Below are positions 41,424 through 48,944 of a stretch of DNA of 64,000 nucleotides, in pieces. This DNA is from Rhizobacter terrae (GTDB lineage Bacteria > Pseudomonadota > Gammaproteobacteria > Burkholderiales > Burkholderiaceae_C), in contig NZ_QUSW01000005.1 in the NCBI RefSeq assembly GCF_003852895.1, forward strand, positions 248,001-312,000, written 5' to 3'. Every line of letters begins with the position of its first letter. Positions within the stretch are counted from its first letter, which is position 1. The notes beneath the pieces are model-generated. The model ran no database searches and was not told where the DNA came from. It saw only the letters and a program-made list of their open reading frames with translations. Both the position numbers and the translations under genes were made by a program.

Positions 41424-42659
41424 TCATCGCGCAGGCCAGAAAGCCGGCACTGGACGATCCATCGGCGCGGGCGGCCGGGGCGAGGGCTGCGGCCCGGTGT
41501 AGACCGCCCGGGGTCGGATCAGGCTGGCGGTGGACTGCTGCTCCAGCGCGTGCCCGATCCATCCCACGGTGCGGCCGATCGCGAACAGCGCGAACGCCGC
41601 GCCCGACGGCAGGCCGAGCGTGCGGCGCAGTGCCACCAGCGCGAAATCGATCGAGGGACGCAGCCCCGTCTGTTCATGCACCTCGGCGATCCAGGCCTCG
41701 CGCCTGGCATCGCGAGGCAGCCGCTCCAGCAGGTATGCCGCACGAGGATCGCCGCCCGGATACAGCGGGTGGCCGAAGCCCTGGCCCTGCGGCGAGGCAT
41801 CCGGTGCCGCGATGCAATCGCGCACCATGCGGCGCAGGGCCGCACGGGATGCAGACGTGCAGCGATCCCACAAGTCCTCCACGGCGGCCGTGATGCCGCC
41901 GTGCCGCGGCCCGCTGAGTGCGGACAGGCCCGCAGCCACGCACACCGGCAGCACTGCGCCGGTGGACGCCACGCAGCGCGCCGCGAAACTGGAGGCGTTG
42001 AGTTCGTGGTCGGCGCACAGCACCAGGGCGGCGCGCACGATCTCTTCATGGCGTTCAGGCAGGCGCCACAAGGCCTTCAGTTGCCGGTGCATCGGCTCGC
42101 GCTCAGCCACGCAGGGCAGGGTGCGTCCGGTGGTGGCGGCACGCATCCATCGAAGCAACTGCGCACCCTCCTCGGCCACGCTTTCGGACTGCCGCCCGAT
42201 GCCGGCCTGCGACAGCAAACCGTGGAATGCCGCCAGGCTGCGCTGCGGACCTGCACCTGGCCGAGGCCGGGTGGGACCGGCTTCGATTGCCGGTGCGGCG
42301 AGGATGCGTTCGGCCTCCACCTGCCACAGCAACGCGGCCACGTCCTCCAGGCGCGCGTGCGCGGCCAGCTCGATCACATCCTCGCCCCGGTAGTACAGCC
42401 GGCCATCGCGGATCAAGGTAAGTGCGGACGGCAGCACCGGAAACCCCCAGTCCAGCGTGGACTGCGCCGCCTGCCTCGGGCTGCGTGCCCCGCTGTGCTG
42501 CAGCGCCAGCCGCTGCACATCCGCCGCACGGTACCGGCTGGCGCGAGAGCCCTTCACGCGCTCCGGACGCAGCAACCCGCGGCTGACGTAGGCGTAAAGC
42601 GTCTGCCGGCTCACGGCCAGGCACTCGGCGGCTTCGTTCGCGTCCATCCAGGTCGACAT
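41424..42659 (-). CDS. Citrate-synthase-like protein with N-terminal helix-turn-helix
   Basis: 411 residues. Residues 1-60 look like a MerR/excisionase-type helix-turn-helix (Ala-Asn-Glu-Ala-Ala-Glu-Cys-Leu-Ala-Val-Ser-Arg-Gln-Thr-Leu-Tyr-Ala-Tyr). The rest is citrate synthase with its three signatures: Asp-His-Glu-Leu-Asn-Ala-Ser, Gly-Pro-Arg-His-Gly-Gly and Phe-Gly-His-Pro-Leu-Tyr with following Asp-Pro-Arg. All catalytic His/Asp appear kept. Such proteins are usually annotated citrate synthase family; the HTH could mean self-regulation or be structural only. Divergent from a CoA-transferase, suggesting a joint acyl-CoA pathway rather than the TCA cycle. Confidence 0.88.
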   Translation of the reverse strand: MSTWMDANEAAECLAVSRQTLYAYVSRGLLRPERVKGSRASRYRAADVQRLALQHSGARSPRQAAQSTLDWGFPVLPSALTLIRDGRLYYRGEDVIELAAHARLEDVAALLWQVEAERILAAPAIEAGPTRPRPGAGPQRSLAAFHGLLSQAGIGRQSESVAEEGAQLLRWMRAATTGRTLPCVAEREPMHRQLKALWRLPERHEEIVRAALVLCADHELNASSFAARCVASTGAVLPVCVAAGLSALSGPRHGGITAAVEDLWDRCTSASRAALRRMVRDCIAAPDASPQGQGFGHPLYPGGDPRAAYLLERLPRDARREAWIAEVHEQTGLRPSIDFALVALRRTLGLPSGAAFALFAIGRTVGWIGHALEQQSTASLIRPRAVYTGPQPSPRPPAPMDRPVPAFWPAR

Positions 42660-42708
42660 CGTGGTCCTCGCGCTTGAATCCAGACCATATCGCACCCTGC
42701 ACCCTGGG

Positions 42709-42725
42709 TTGATCGGGCCAATCAA
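42709..42725. promoter_or_regulatory. Inverted repeat between divergent genes
   Basis: TTGAT-N7-ATCAA in the 104-bp gap between the HTH-citrate synthase and CoA-transferase genes; ATTGAC repeats part of it right after. A possible operator for the HTH protein. Weak evidence. Confidence 0.3.
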
Positions 42726-42763
42726 GATTGACGCTTCGCCGCAGGGCGCCCTCCAATGCGGGC

Positions 42764-44191
42764 ATGAACGAACCGATGCTTGCCTCACATCACGCAATGG
42801 CGGCACTGGCGGCCTTGTGGAACGAAGCCCGCCTGCCTGCCTCGGCACTGGCCTTCGCCGACCTGCCGGGCCGTGCCGCGGTGCTGCCTTCATCCTTCAA
42901 CGTCACCACCGCCGCGCAGGCATCGCTGGCGGCAGCGGCGCTGGCCGCGGCCGAGATCTGGGCCATGCGCACCAGCGAACGCCAGCGCATCAGCGTCGAT
43001 GCCGAGCATGCGGTGCTGGAAAGTTGCGGGCACTTCACAGTGGACGGCATCGCCCCGGAGGTCTGGGACAAGCTGTCGGGCCTCTACCCTTGCGGCGACG
43101 CAGCCGGCGTCCCGGGCTGGGTGCGCATCCATGCCAACTTCGCGCATCACCGCGATGGCGCCTTGCGCCTGCTGGGCTGCGCGCCGGGCCCGGCCACCGG
43201 CCGGGCAGCGGTGGCGGACGCGTTGCGCCACTGGCGTGCCGACGAATTCGAGACCGCCGCGGCACAGGCTGGCCTGGTGGTCGCGGCAGCACGGACTTTC
43301 GCGCAATGGGATGCGCATCCCCAGGCCCTGGCGCTGGCCGGTGTGCCCACGGTGAGCATCGAGCGCATCGGCGACGCACCGCCCCGGCCGTGGCCTGCGA
43401 TGGGCACGAGGCCCCGGCCGCTCGCCGGCCTGCGGGTGCTCGACCTCACGCGCATCCTGGCCGGCCCGGTCGCGGGCCGCACGCTGGCCGCGCATGGCGC
43501 CGAGGTGATGCTCGTGAACTCTCCCGGCCTGCCCAACATCGCTGCCATCGCCGACACCAGCCGCGGCAAGCTGTCGGCGCATGCGGACCTGAAGACCGAT
43601 GCCGGCCGGGATGCCCTGCGTGCGCTGCTGAGCGATGCGGATGTGTTCCTGCAGGCCTACCGCCCCGGCGCGTTGCAGGCCCTGGGCTTGGGTCCGCAAG
43701 CGGTGGCGGACCTGCGGCCGGGCCTGGTCGTCGTGTCCTTGTCGGCCTATGGTGCGCAAGGCCCCTGGGCAGGCCGCCGTGGTTTCGATTCGCTGGTGCA
43801 GACGGCCACCGGCTTCAATGTGGCCGAGGCCGAGGCGGCGGGTGCGAAGGAGCCGAAGGCGATGCCCCTGCAGATCCTTGATTACGCCGCAGGCTACCTG
43901 CTGGCGTTCGGTGCCCAGGCCGCCCTGTTGCGACAGCGGCAGGAGGGCGGCAGCTGGCATGTGCAGGTGTCGCTGGCCGGCGTGGGCCGCTGGCTGCGCA
44001 GCCTCGGGCGCTTGCCCGGAGGCTGGGACACCAGGCGCCCGTCCTATGAGCCGTACCTCGAAGCCACCGACAGCGGATTCGGCCGCCTGGTGGCGCTGCG
44101 CCATGCCGCGCAGTTCTCGCGCACGCCGGCCGGCTGGGATCGTCCGGCCATGCCGCCGGGGACCCATCCGCCGCGATGGCCTTCGGCCTGA
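42764..44191 (+). CDS. Family III (CaiB/BaiF) CoA-transferase, apparently circularly permuted
   Basis: 475 residues. From about 217 onward the canonical N-terminus of family III CoA-transferases appears (Pro-Leu-Ala-Gly-Leu-Arg-Val-Leu-Asp-Leu-Thr-Arg-Ile-Leu-Ala-Gly-Pro), then the Asp-Leu-Lys-Thr-Asp-Ala-Gly region carrying the expected catalytic Asp and a Tyr-Arg-Pro-Gly motif. Residues 1-215 resemble the second half of the usual fold (Gly-Trp-Val-Arg-Ile-His-Ala-Asn-Phe, Trp-Arg-Ala-Asp-Glu-Phe-Glu, His-Pro-Gln-Ala). So the order of domains is swapped. Probably transfers CoA between carboxylic acids, working with the citrate-synthase-like protein. Confidence 0.82.
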   Translation: MNEPMLASHHAMAALAALWNEARLPASALAFADLPGRAAVLPSSFNVTTAAQASLAAAALAAAEIWAMRTSERQRISVDAEHAVLESCGHFTVDGIAPEVWDKLSGLYPCGDAAGVPGWVRIHANFAHHRDGALRLLGCAPGPATGRAAVADALRHWRADEFETAAAQAGLVVAAARTFAQWDAHPQALALAGVPTVSIERIGDAPPRPWPAMGTRPRPLAGLRVLDLTRILAGPVAGRTLAAHGAEVMLVNSPGLPNIAAIADTSRGKLSAHADLKTDAGRDALRALLSDADVFLQAYRPGALQALGLGPQAVADLRPGLVVVSLSAYGAQGPWAGRRGFDSLVQTATGFNVAEAEAAGAKEPKAMPLQILDYAAGYLLAFGAQAALLRQRQEGGSWHVQVSLAGVGRWLRSLGRLPGGWDTRRPSYEPYLEATDSGFGRLVALRHAAQFSRTPAGWDRPAMPPGTHPPRWPSA

Positions 44192-44228
44192 TCGATGCAG
44201 CACGCGTGACGACGCAAGATCACACGCA

Positions 44229-44981
44229 TCACAGCTTGTGCGTTCCGAAGAGCCGGTCCAGCCACCGTCCGGTGAACCCGAAGTTCACGTTGCCCAGGGT
44301 ATGGTGGAAACGATGGTGGATCGGATGATCGATCAGCCGCTTGAACCAATGCCCCTCGGGCAGCTGGGGCAGCAGGTCGTAGTTGCTGTGGATGTAGGCG
44401 GTGTAGGCCAGCCCGAAGCCGTGCAGCAGGAAGGCCGAGCCCACGCCCAGCGGCACGATGAGCATGAAGCTCGGGATGGTGCAGGCGATGACGAGTCCCT
44501 CCAGCGGATGCACGCTGTAGCTCGTGAATGGCGTGACGCGCACCGAGCGGTGGTGCACGCCGTGCGCGCGGATGAGCCAGCGCGTGTGCAGCAGGCGGTG
44601 CGTGCCGTAGGAGTACACCGCGTTGTAGAACACGAAGGCCGCGAGCTGCCAGGCGGCGGTCCACACGCTGCGCGGCCAGATGCCGTCCGACAGGCTGCGG
44701 TAGCTCAGTGTCATCACCGCGAGGATGAGGCAGGCCACCATGCCGTGGCGGATCTCCATGCGCACCTGGCCCGGCCGCGGCGGGTTCGGGTCGAGGTTGC
44801 GGCCCACGCCAAGGCTGGGCCAGAAGTGCTGGTTGAAGGTCCAGGCGATGCTGCCGCCCACCAGGTACATCGACAGGTGCACGCCCACCGCGGCGAGCAG
44901 CGCCAGCGGCCAGGGCGCCTGCATCCATGCGGCGAGCAGGAAGGTGAAGGTGTCGATCGGGTGGAGCAGCAGCGAGACCAT
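44229..44981 (-). CDS. Sterol desaturase / fatty acid hydroxylase family membrane protein
   Basis: 250 residues, about five hydrophobic helices. The histidine box set of di-iron hydroxylases is complete: His-Arg-Leu-Leu-His, His-Gly-Val-His-His and His-Pro-Ile-His-His-Arg-Phe-His-His. Inserts a hydroxyl group into a lipid or carotenoid chain in the inner membrane with O2. Lies 3 bp after the DUF962 gene in the same operon, which suggests work on fatty acids (for instance 2-hydroxylation). Confidence 0.88.
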   Translation of the reverse strand: MVSLLLHPIDTFTFLLAAWMQAPWPLALLAAVGVHLSMYLVGGSIAWTFNQHFWPSLGVGRNLDPNPPRPGQVRMEIRHGMVACLILAVMTLSYRSLSDGIWPRSVWTAAWQLAAFVFYNAVYSYGTHRLLHTRWLIRAHGVHHRSVRVTPFTSYSVHPLEGLVIACTIPSFMLIVPLGVGSAFLLHGFGLAYTAYIHSNYDLLPQLPEGHWFKRLIDHPIHHRFHHTLGNVNFGFTGRWLDRLFGTHKL

Positions 44982-44984
44982 GGC

Positions 44985-45287
44985 TCAGAAAGGCAGCTTG
45001 CCGGTGAGCATCTGCCCGAACATGCGCAGGTTCGCCAGCGCGGTGAGCAGAGGGTGCTTGAACTCGATGGCGTTCGTCGGTTCCAGCACCCAATGCCCGA
45101 GCCAGATGGCGCCAAGGGCCGGCAGCGGTGCGAGCAGGATGAGCAGGTAGCGGCCGGTCACCAGCGCGAGCAGCCCGACACCCACACCGAGCAGCCACCC
45201 GAGCAGATGCACCCGGCGGTTCCACACGTTGCGGTGGTGCTGCATGTACAGCGCATAAAACTCGTCGAAGCTCTTGAACGGACCCAT
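44985..45287 (-). CDS. Mpo1-like (DUF962) membrane protein
   Basis: 100 residues; the ATG at 45287 starts the conserved part (Phe-Asp-Glu-Phe-Tyr-Ala-Leu-Tyr, His-His-Arg-Asn-Val-Trp-Asn-Arg-Arg-Val-His). Two hydrophobic segments and the C-terminal Gly-His-Trp-Val-Leu-Glu-Pro-Thr-Asn-Ala match the family. Yeast Mpo1 is an Fe-dependent dioxygenase that splits 2-hydroxy fatty acids by alpha-oxidation. Directly upstream of a fatty acid hydroxylase, so a short oxidation pathway is plausible. The catalytic role in bacteria is inference. Confidence 0.8.
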   Translation of the reverse strand: MGPFKSFDEFYALYMQHHRNVWNRRVHLLGWLLGVGVGLLALVTGRYLLILLAPLPALGAIWLGHWVLEPTNAIEFKHPLLTALANLRMFGQMLTGKLPF

Positions 45288-45620
45288 GCGGCAGGCAGTG
45301 TAGGGGCAAGCGCGGCGCGGAGTCTGCCAGCCCCGTGCGTCCTGACCATCCGGCGACGATTGGCCCTGATTCGTCAAGAAGCCTGACAAAAAACAGTCGG
45401 CGGCCGGGCCGACGAGCGTCAGGCTTGTATCCATCCGCTTCGGATTGATGCTGCGCAGCAGCAGATGCTTGCACTGCGCACCGTGCGACGGTGCATGCGC
45501 TGCGATTTTGGAACCGGTATCAATCTTGCGTTCCGAGCGTGAAACATGTCACGCAGGCCGGCTGTCATGGACCTGTCACGCGCCGCTCTCGGATCCAGAA
45601 ACAACAGAGGAGTTTTCACC
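45288..45620. other. Intergenic region with promoters of divergent genes
   Basis: 333 bp. An inverted repeat GCACCGT-GCG-ACGGTGC lies at 45478-45494. A GAGGAG ribosome site precedes the di-heme lipoprotein start. No gene seen. Confidence 0.45.
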
Positions 45621-48600
45621 ATGAAGTTCAGACCTCCCCAGGTCGGGTGGCACGCACGCGCTGCCTTGCCTCTGGCCTTGTCGGTGCTGCTGGCCGCCTG
45701 CGGCGGCGGTGAGAAGGCGTCGCCCGACACGGCGGCCGCTGCGTCCGAGCAGCCCAGCGCGCATGCGATGGCCGCTGCGGCTGGCAGCGAGACCGCGCTC
45801 ACGCCGGTGACCGTCACCGCCACCGGATCGGAACGTGCCGACCTGTCGGCCTCCGCCGCCATCGACCATGACAACAACACCCGCTGGAGCAGCGCCTTCA
45901 GCGACGACCAGTCCATCACGCTGGACTACGGCAAGACGGTGAACATCAGCCGCGTGCGCATCGATTGGGAACGCGCGCACGCTACCAAGTACCTGCTGCA
46001 GGTGTCCGACGACGGCTCGAACTGGACCACGATCAAGACCGTGGACAACAGCCTGGGCGACCTGGAAGACTGGACCGGCCTGAACGGCCAGGGCCGCTAC
46101 CTGCGCATGCAGGGCGTGAAGCGGTCAAGCCAGTACGGCTACTCGATCTTCGAGATCCAGGCCTTCTCCGGCACGCCGGTTCCGCCGGCGCCCACGCCTG
46201 ATCCGACGCCCACGCCGACACCTGCTCCAACGCCGACGCCCACCCCCACGCCGCCGGTGGACACGAGCAAGCCGGGCGTGAGCATCAAGCCCGTCGCGGC
46301 CACGTCCTCGGCGCTTGAGAACCAGGGCGCCACCGCCGCGATGGCCATCGACGGCAACGCGGCCACCCGCTGGGCCAGCAGCTTCGAAGACGGCGCATGG
46401 ATCCAGTTCGACTTCGGCACCAGGACGCAGGTCGGCTACATGAAGCTGACCTGGGAGAACGCCTACGGCAAGGAGTACGCGCTGCAGGTCTCCGACGATG
46501 GCAAGGCGTGGTCGCAGCTGCGCTACGTGACCAGCGGCAAGGGCGGCACCGAGGAATTCTTCAACCTCAATGCCAACGCCCGCTTCATCCGCCTGCAGGG
46601 TGTGGCGCGTGCCACGCAGTACGGCTACTCGCTCTTCGAGGTCGAGTTCAAGACCCCGGGCAGCGACAACACCATGCCGGTGCTGGCCACATCGCCGGTG
46701 AAGTTCCCTGCCAGCGGCAACGGCCTCGCGCCGCTGCCCACGCAGGCCGAACCGCTGGAGACGCTGCAGTTCACGCTGGCCGACGGCACGCTCGTCACGC
46801 GCTTCGGTGCGCGTGGTCTCGCGCGCCACGGCCGCGAGCGCGGCGAAGACTGGAACGAGATCGGCTACGGCCCCAATGAAACGGTGGACCCGGTCACCGG
46901 CCTGCCGGTGGACAAGGGCCCGGGCAACTACCTCACCTTCGTGCCGCAGTACTTCAAGAACCGCACCTGGGGCTTCGAGATCATCGACAACAGCCGCGTG
47001 CCCGGCGTGACCAAGCCGACGCTCACGGTGAACCAGTACAACCAGGTGGACTTCCTGCCGGGCGGCGTTGCCTTCTTCCGCGCCTTCGACCGCGTCGGTG
47101 TGACGGGCTACGGCTGGATGAACCCCGGCGAACTGGTGGACCGCAGCCTCACCATCTGCAAGCCGGTGGCCTATCCCGCCAACGGCAAACTGGCCAGCGC
47201 CAACGGCATCAACAACGGCTGCACGCTGCTGATCAAGGACTACCCGGGCCATGGCGACATCGGCGCGGATGGCTTCCCGAACGGCAAGGACGTGCCGGCG
47301 CGTCCGCTGGTGGTGGGCGACGTGATCGAGGTCTCGCCGTCCTTCTTCTCCACCAAGGAGGCGATGGCCGCCAAGGGCGACAACGGCGGCATCCGCTACT
47401 ACTCGCAGGAGTGGATCTACGTGGTGGGCGCAGGACTCAAGCCCTGGTACGGGGTGCAGCCGCGCCTGAACTCGGTGCCGCTGCCTGAGGACACGCTGTC
47501 TGGCGGGCAGGGCTCGGTGTCGTACAACTACACCGACAACGCGCTCTTCATCTTCCAGCAGCCGCACAACCACGTGGGCATGCAGAACGTGCAGCGCTTC
47601 GTCGAAGGCCGTCGCCTGATCCACACCAACTTCACGACCGGTGACCACAACGAGCCGGGCAACGATCGCAACGTGGCGGAAGTGGGCCTGCAGGGCACGC
47701 GCTACAACCAGTCCGCCTGCATCGGCTGCCACGTGAACAACGGGCGCAGCCCGGCGCCGGTGGCGGTGAACCAGCGCCTGGACACGATGTCGGTGCGCAC
47801 GGCGGTGCATGACGCGAGCGGGCAGGTGGTGCCGCATCCGCGCTACGGCATGGCGGTGCAGATGAATGCGCGCTCGCCCAGCGGAACGCCGGCGGACTGG
47901 GGCAACTCGGTGCGCGTCGCGGGCTTCGAGACGCAGTCCGTCAAGCTGGCCGACGGCACGGCGGTGGAGCTTCGCAAGCCCAAGCTGGGCTTCGATGGCC
48001 CGGTGCCTGAGCTGGTGTCGCTGCGCTCGGCGCAGCCGATGATCGGCGTGGGCCTGCTCGAAGCGGTGCCCGAGGCCGACATCCTGGCGCGCGTGCGTGC
48101 CGCGGCGGACGAGGACGGCGTGAAGGGCCAGGCGAACTTCGTGTTCGATCCGGAGACGGGGCTGACCCGTCTCGGCCGCTTCGGCTGGAAGGCCGGCAAG
48201 GCCAGCCTGCGCCATCAAGCCGCAGCGGCGCTGCTGCAGGACATGTCGGTCACCTCGCCGGTGTACCCGAGCCGTGACTGCCTGGCGGGCTCCGCCAACT
48301 GCGCGGCCGGCAAGGCCGAGCCGGGCATCTCCGACGCCGACCTGCAGTCGATCACGCGCTACCTCGGCCTGCTCGCGGTGCCGGCGCAGCGCAGCCTGCC
48401 CAGCGGCTTCCCCAAGGGCGTGTCGCCGCTGCCCGAGCTGGCGGTCGATCCGGCGCAGGTGGCCGCAGGTGCGAAGGTCTTCCAGAACATCCGCTGCGTG
48501 GCCTGCCACACCGCGGAGATGAAGACCGGCGCCGGCCATGCGCTGGCCGAAGTGCGCAACCAGACCATCAAGCCGTACACCGATCTGCTGCTGCACGACA

Positions 48601-48863
48601 TGGGCGCGGGCCTTGCCGACAACTTCGCCGAAGGCCTCGCCGCCGGCAGCCAGTGGCGCACCGCGCCGCTGTGGGGCATCGGCTACACCGACCGCGTGAT
48701 CGGCACGGCGGGCAAGGCGGGCTTCCTGCATGACGGCCGCGCGCGCACGCTGACCGAGGCCATCATGTGGCACGGCGGCGAGGCGGACAAGGCGCGCCAG
48801 CGCTTCTCCAACCTCGCGACGGCGGACCGTCAGGCACTGCTGGCGTTCCTGCAGTCGTTGTGA
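45621..48863 (+). CDS. Lipoprotein with two discoidin domains and a di-heme oxidoreductase (DUF1111) domain
   Basis: 1,080 residues. Lipobox Leu-Ala-Ala-Cys near residue 30 in a signal peptide makes it a lipoprotein. Two F5/8 type C (discoidin) domains follow, about 45-190 and 220-350, separated by a Pro-Thr linker. Each has Asn-Xxx-Thr-Arg-Trp and Tyr-Gly-Tyr-Ser-Ile/Leu-Phe-Glu. The C-terminal 650 residues are a di-heme oxidoreductase of the DUF1111 type: Cys-Ile-Gly-Cys-His near 700, Cys-Val-Ala-Cys-His near 959 and His-Asp-Gly-Arg-Ala-Arg-Thr near 1037. Related to MauG-like peroxidases. Discoidin modules would hold it to carbohydrate or lipid surfaces. The combination suggests electron-transfer or peroxidase activity on a surface-bound substrate. 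Confidence 0.9.
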   Translation: MKFRPPQVGWHARAALPLALSVLLAACGGGEKASPDTAAAASEQPSAHAMAAAAGSETALTPVTVTATGSERADLSASAAIDHDNNTRWSSAFSDDQSITLDYGKTVNISRVRIDWERAHATKYLLQVSDDGSNWTTIKTVDNSLGDLEDWTGLNGQGRYLRMQGVKRSSQYGYSIFEIQAFSGTPVPPAPTPDPTPTPTPAPTPTPTPTPPVDTSKPGVSIKPVAATSSALENQGATAAMAIDGNAATRWASSFEDGAWIQFDFGTRTQVGYMKLTWENAYGKEYALQVSDDGKAWSQLRYVTSGKGGTEEFFNLNANARFIRLQGVARATQYGYSLFEVEFKTPGSDNTMPVLATSPVKFPASGNGLAPLPTQAEPLETLQFTLADGTLVTRFGARGLARHGRERGEDWNEIGYGPNETVDPVTGLPVDKGPGNYLTFVPQYFKNRTWGFEIIDNSRVPGVTKPTLTVNQYNQVDFLPGGVAFFRAFDRVGVTGYGWMNPGELVDRSLTICKPVAYPANGKLASANGINNGCTLLIKDYPGHGDIGADGFPNGKDVPARPLVVGDVIEVSPSFFSTKEAMAAKGDNGGIRYYSQEWIYVVGAGLKPWYGVQPRLNSVPLPEDTLSGGQGSVSYNYTDNALFIFQQPHNHVGMQNVQRFVEGRRLIHTNFTTGDHNEPGNDRNVAEVGLQGTRYNQSACIGCHVNNGRSPAPVAVNQRLDTMSVRTAVHDASGQVVPHPRYGMAVQMNARSPSGTPADWGNSVRVAGFETQSVKLADGTAVELRKPKLGFDGPVPELVSLRSAQPMIGVGLLEAVPEADILARVRAAADEDGVKGQANFVFDPETGLTRLGRFGWKAGKASLRHQAAAALLQDMSVTSPVYPSRDCLAGSANCAAGKAEPGISDADLQSITRYLGLLAVPAQRSLPSGFPKGVSPLPELAVDPAQVAAGAKVFQNIRCVACHTAEMKTGAGHALAEVRNQTIKPYTDLLLHDMGAGLADNFAEGLAAGSQWRTAPLWGIGYTDRVIGTAGKAGFLHDGRARTLTEAIMWHGGEADKARQRFSNLATADRQALLAFLQSL

Positions 48864-48900
48864 CCGGTGGGTGAGGGCAGGGCCCTCACTCCATCCGACC

Positions 48901-48938
48901 AGGAGCCGCCGATGGATGCGAGTCCATCGGCGGCTCCT
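48901..48938. terminator. Bidirectional terminator between the di-heme gene and the GH5 gene
   Basis: Perfect 16-bp stem (AGGAGCCGCCGATGGA and its complement), 6-nt loop, followed on the plus strand by TGTCTTTC. A second hairpin (GTGAGGGC-AGG-GCCCTCAC, 48871-48889) lies just before. Both genes end here from opposite sides. Confidence 0.85.
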
Positions 48939-48944
48939 TGTCTT

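Noticed and set aside
46125..48773. Open frame of 882 codons antisense to the di-heme lipoprotein gene
   Set aside because: Same codon-bias effect; His/Arg-rich translation without domains.
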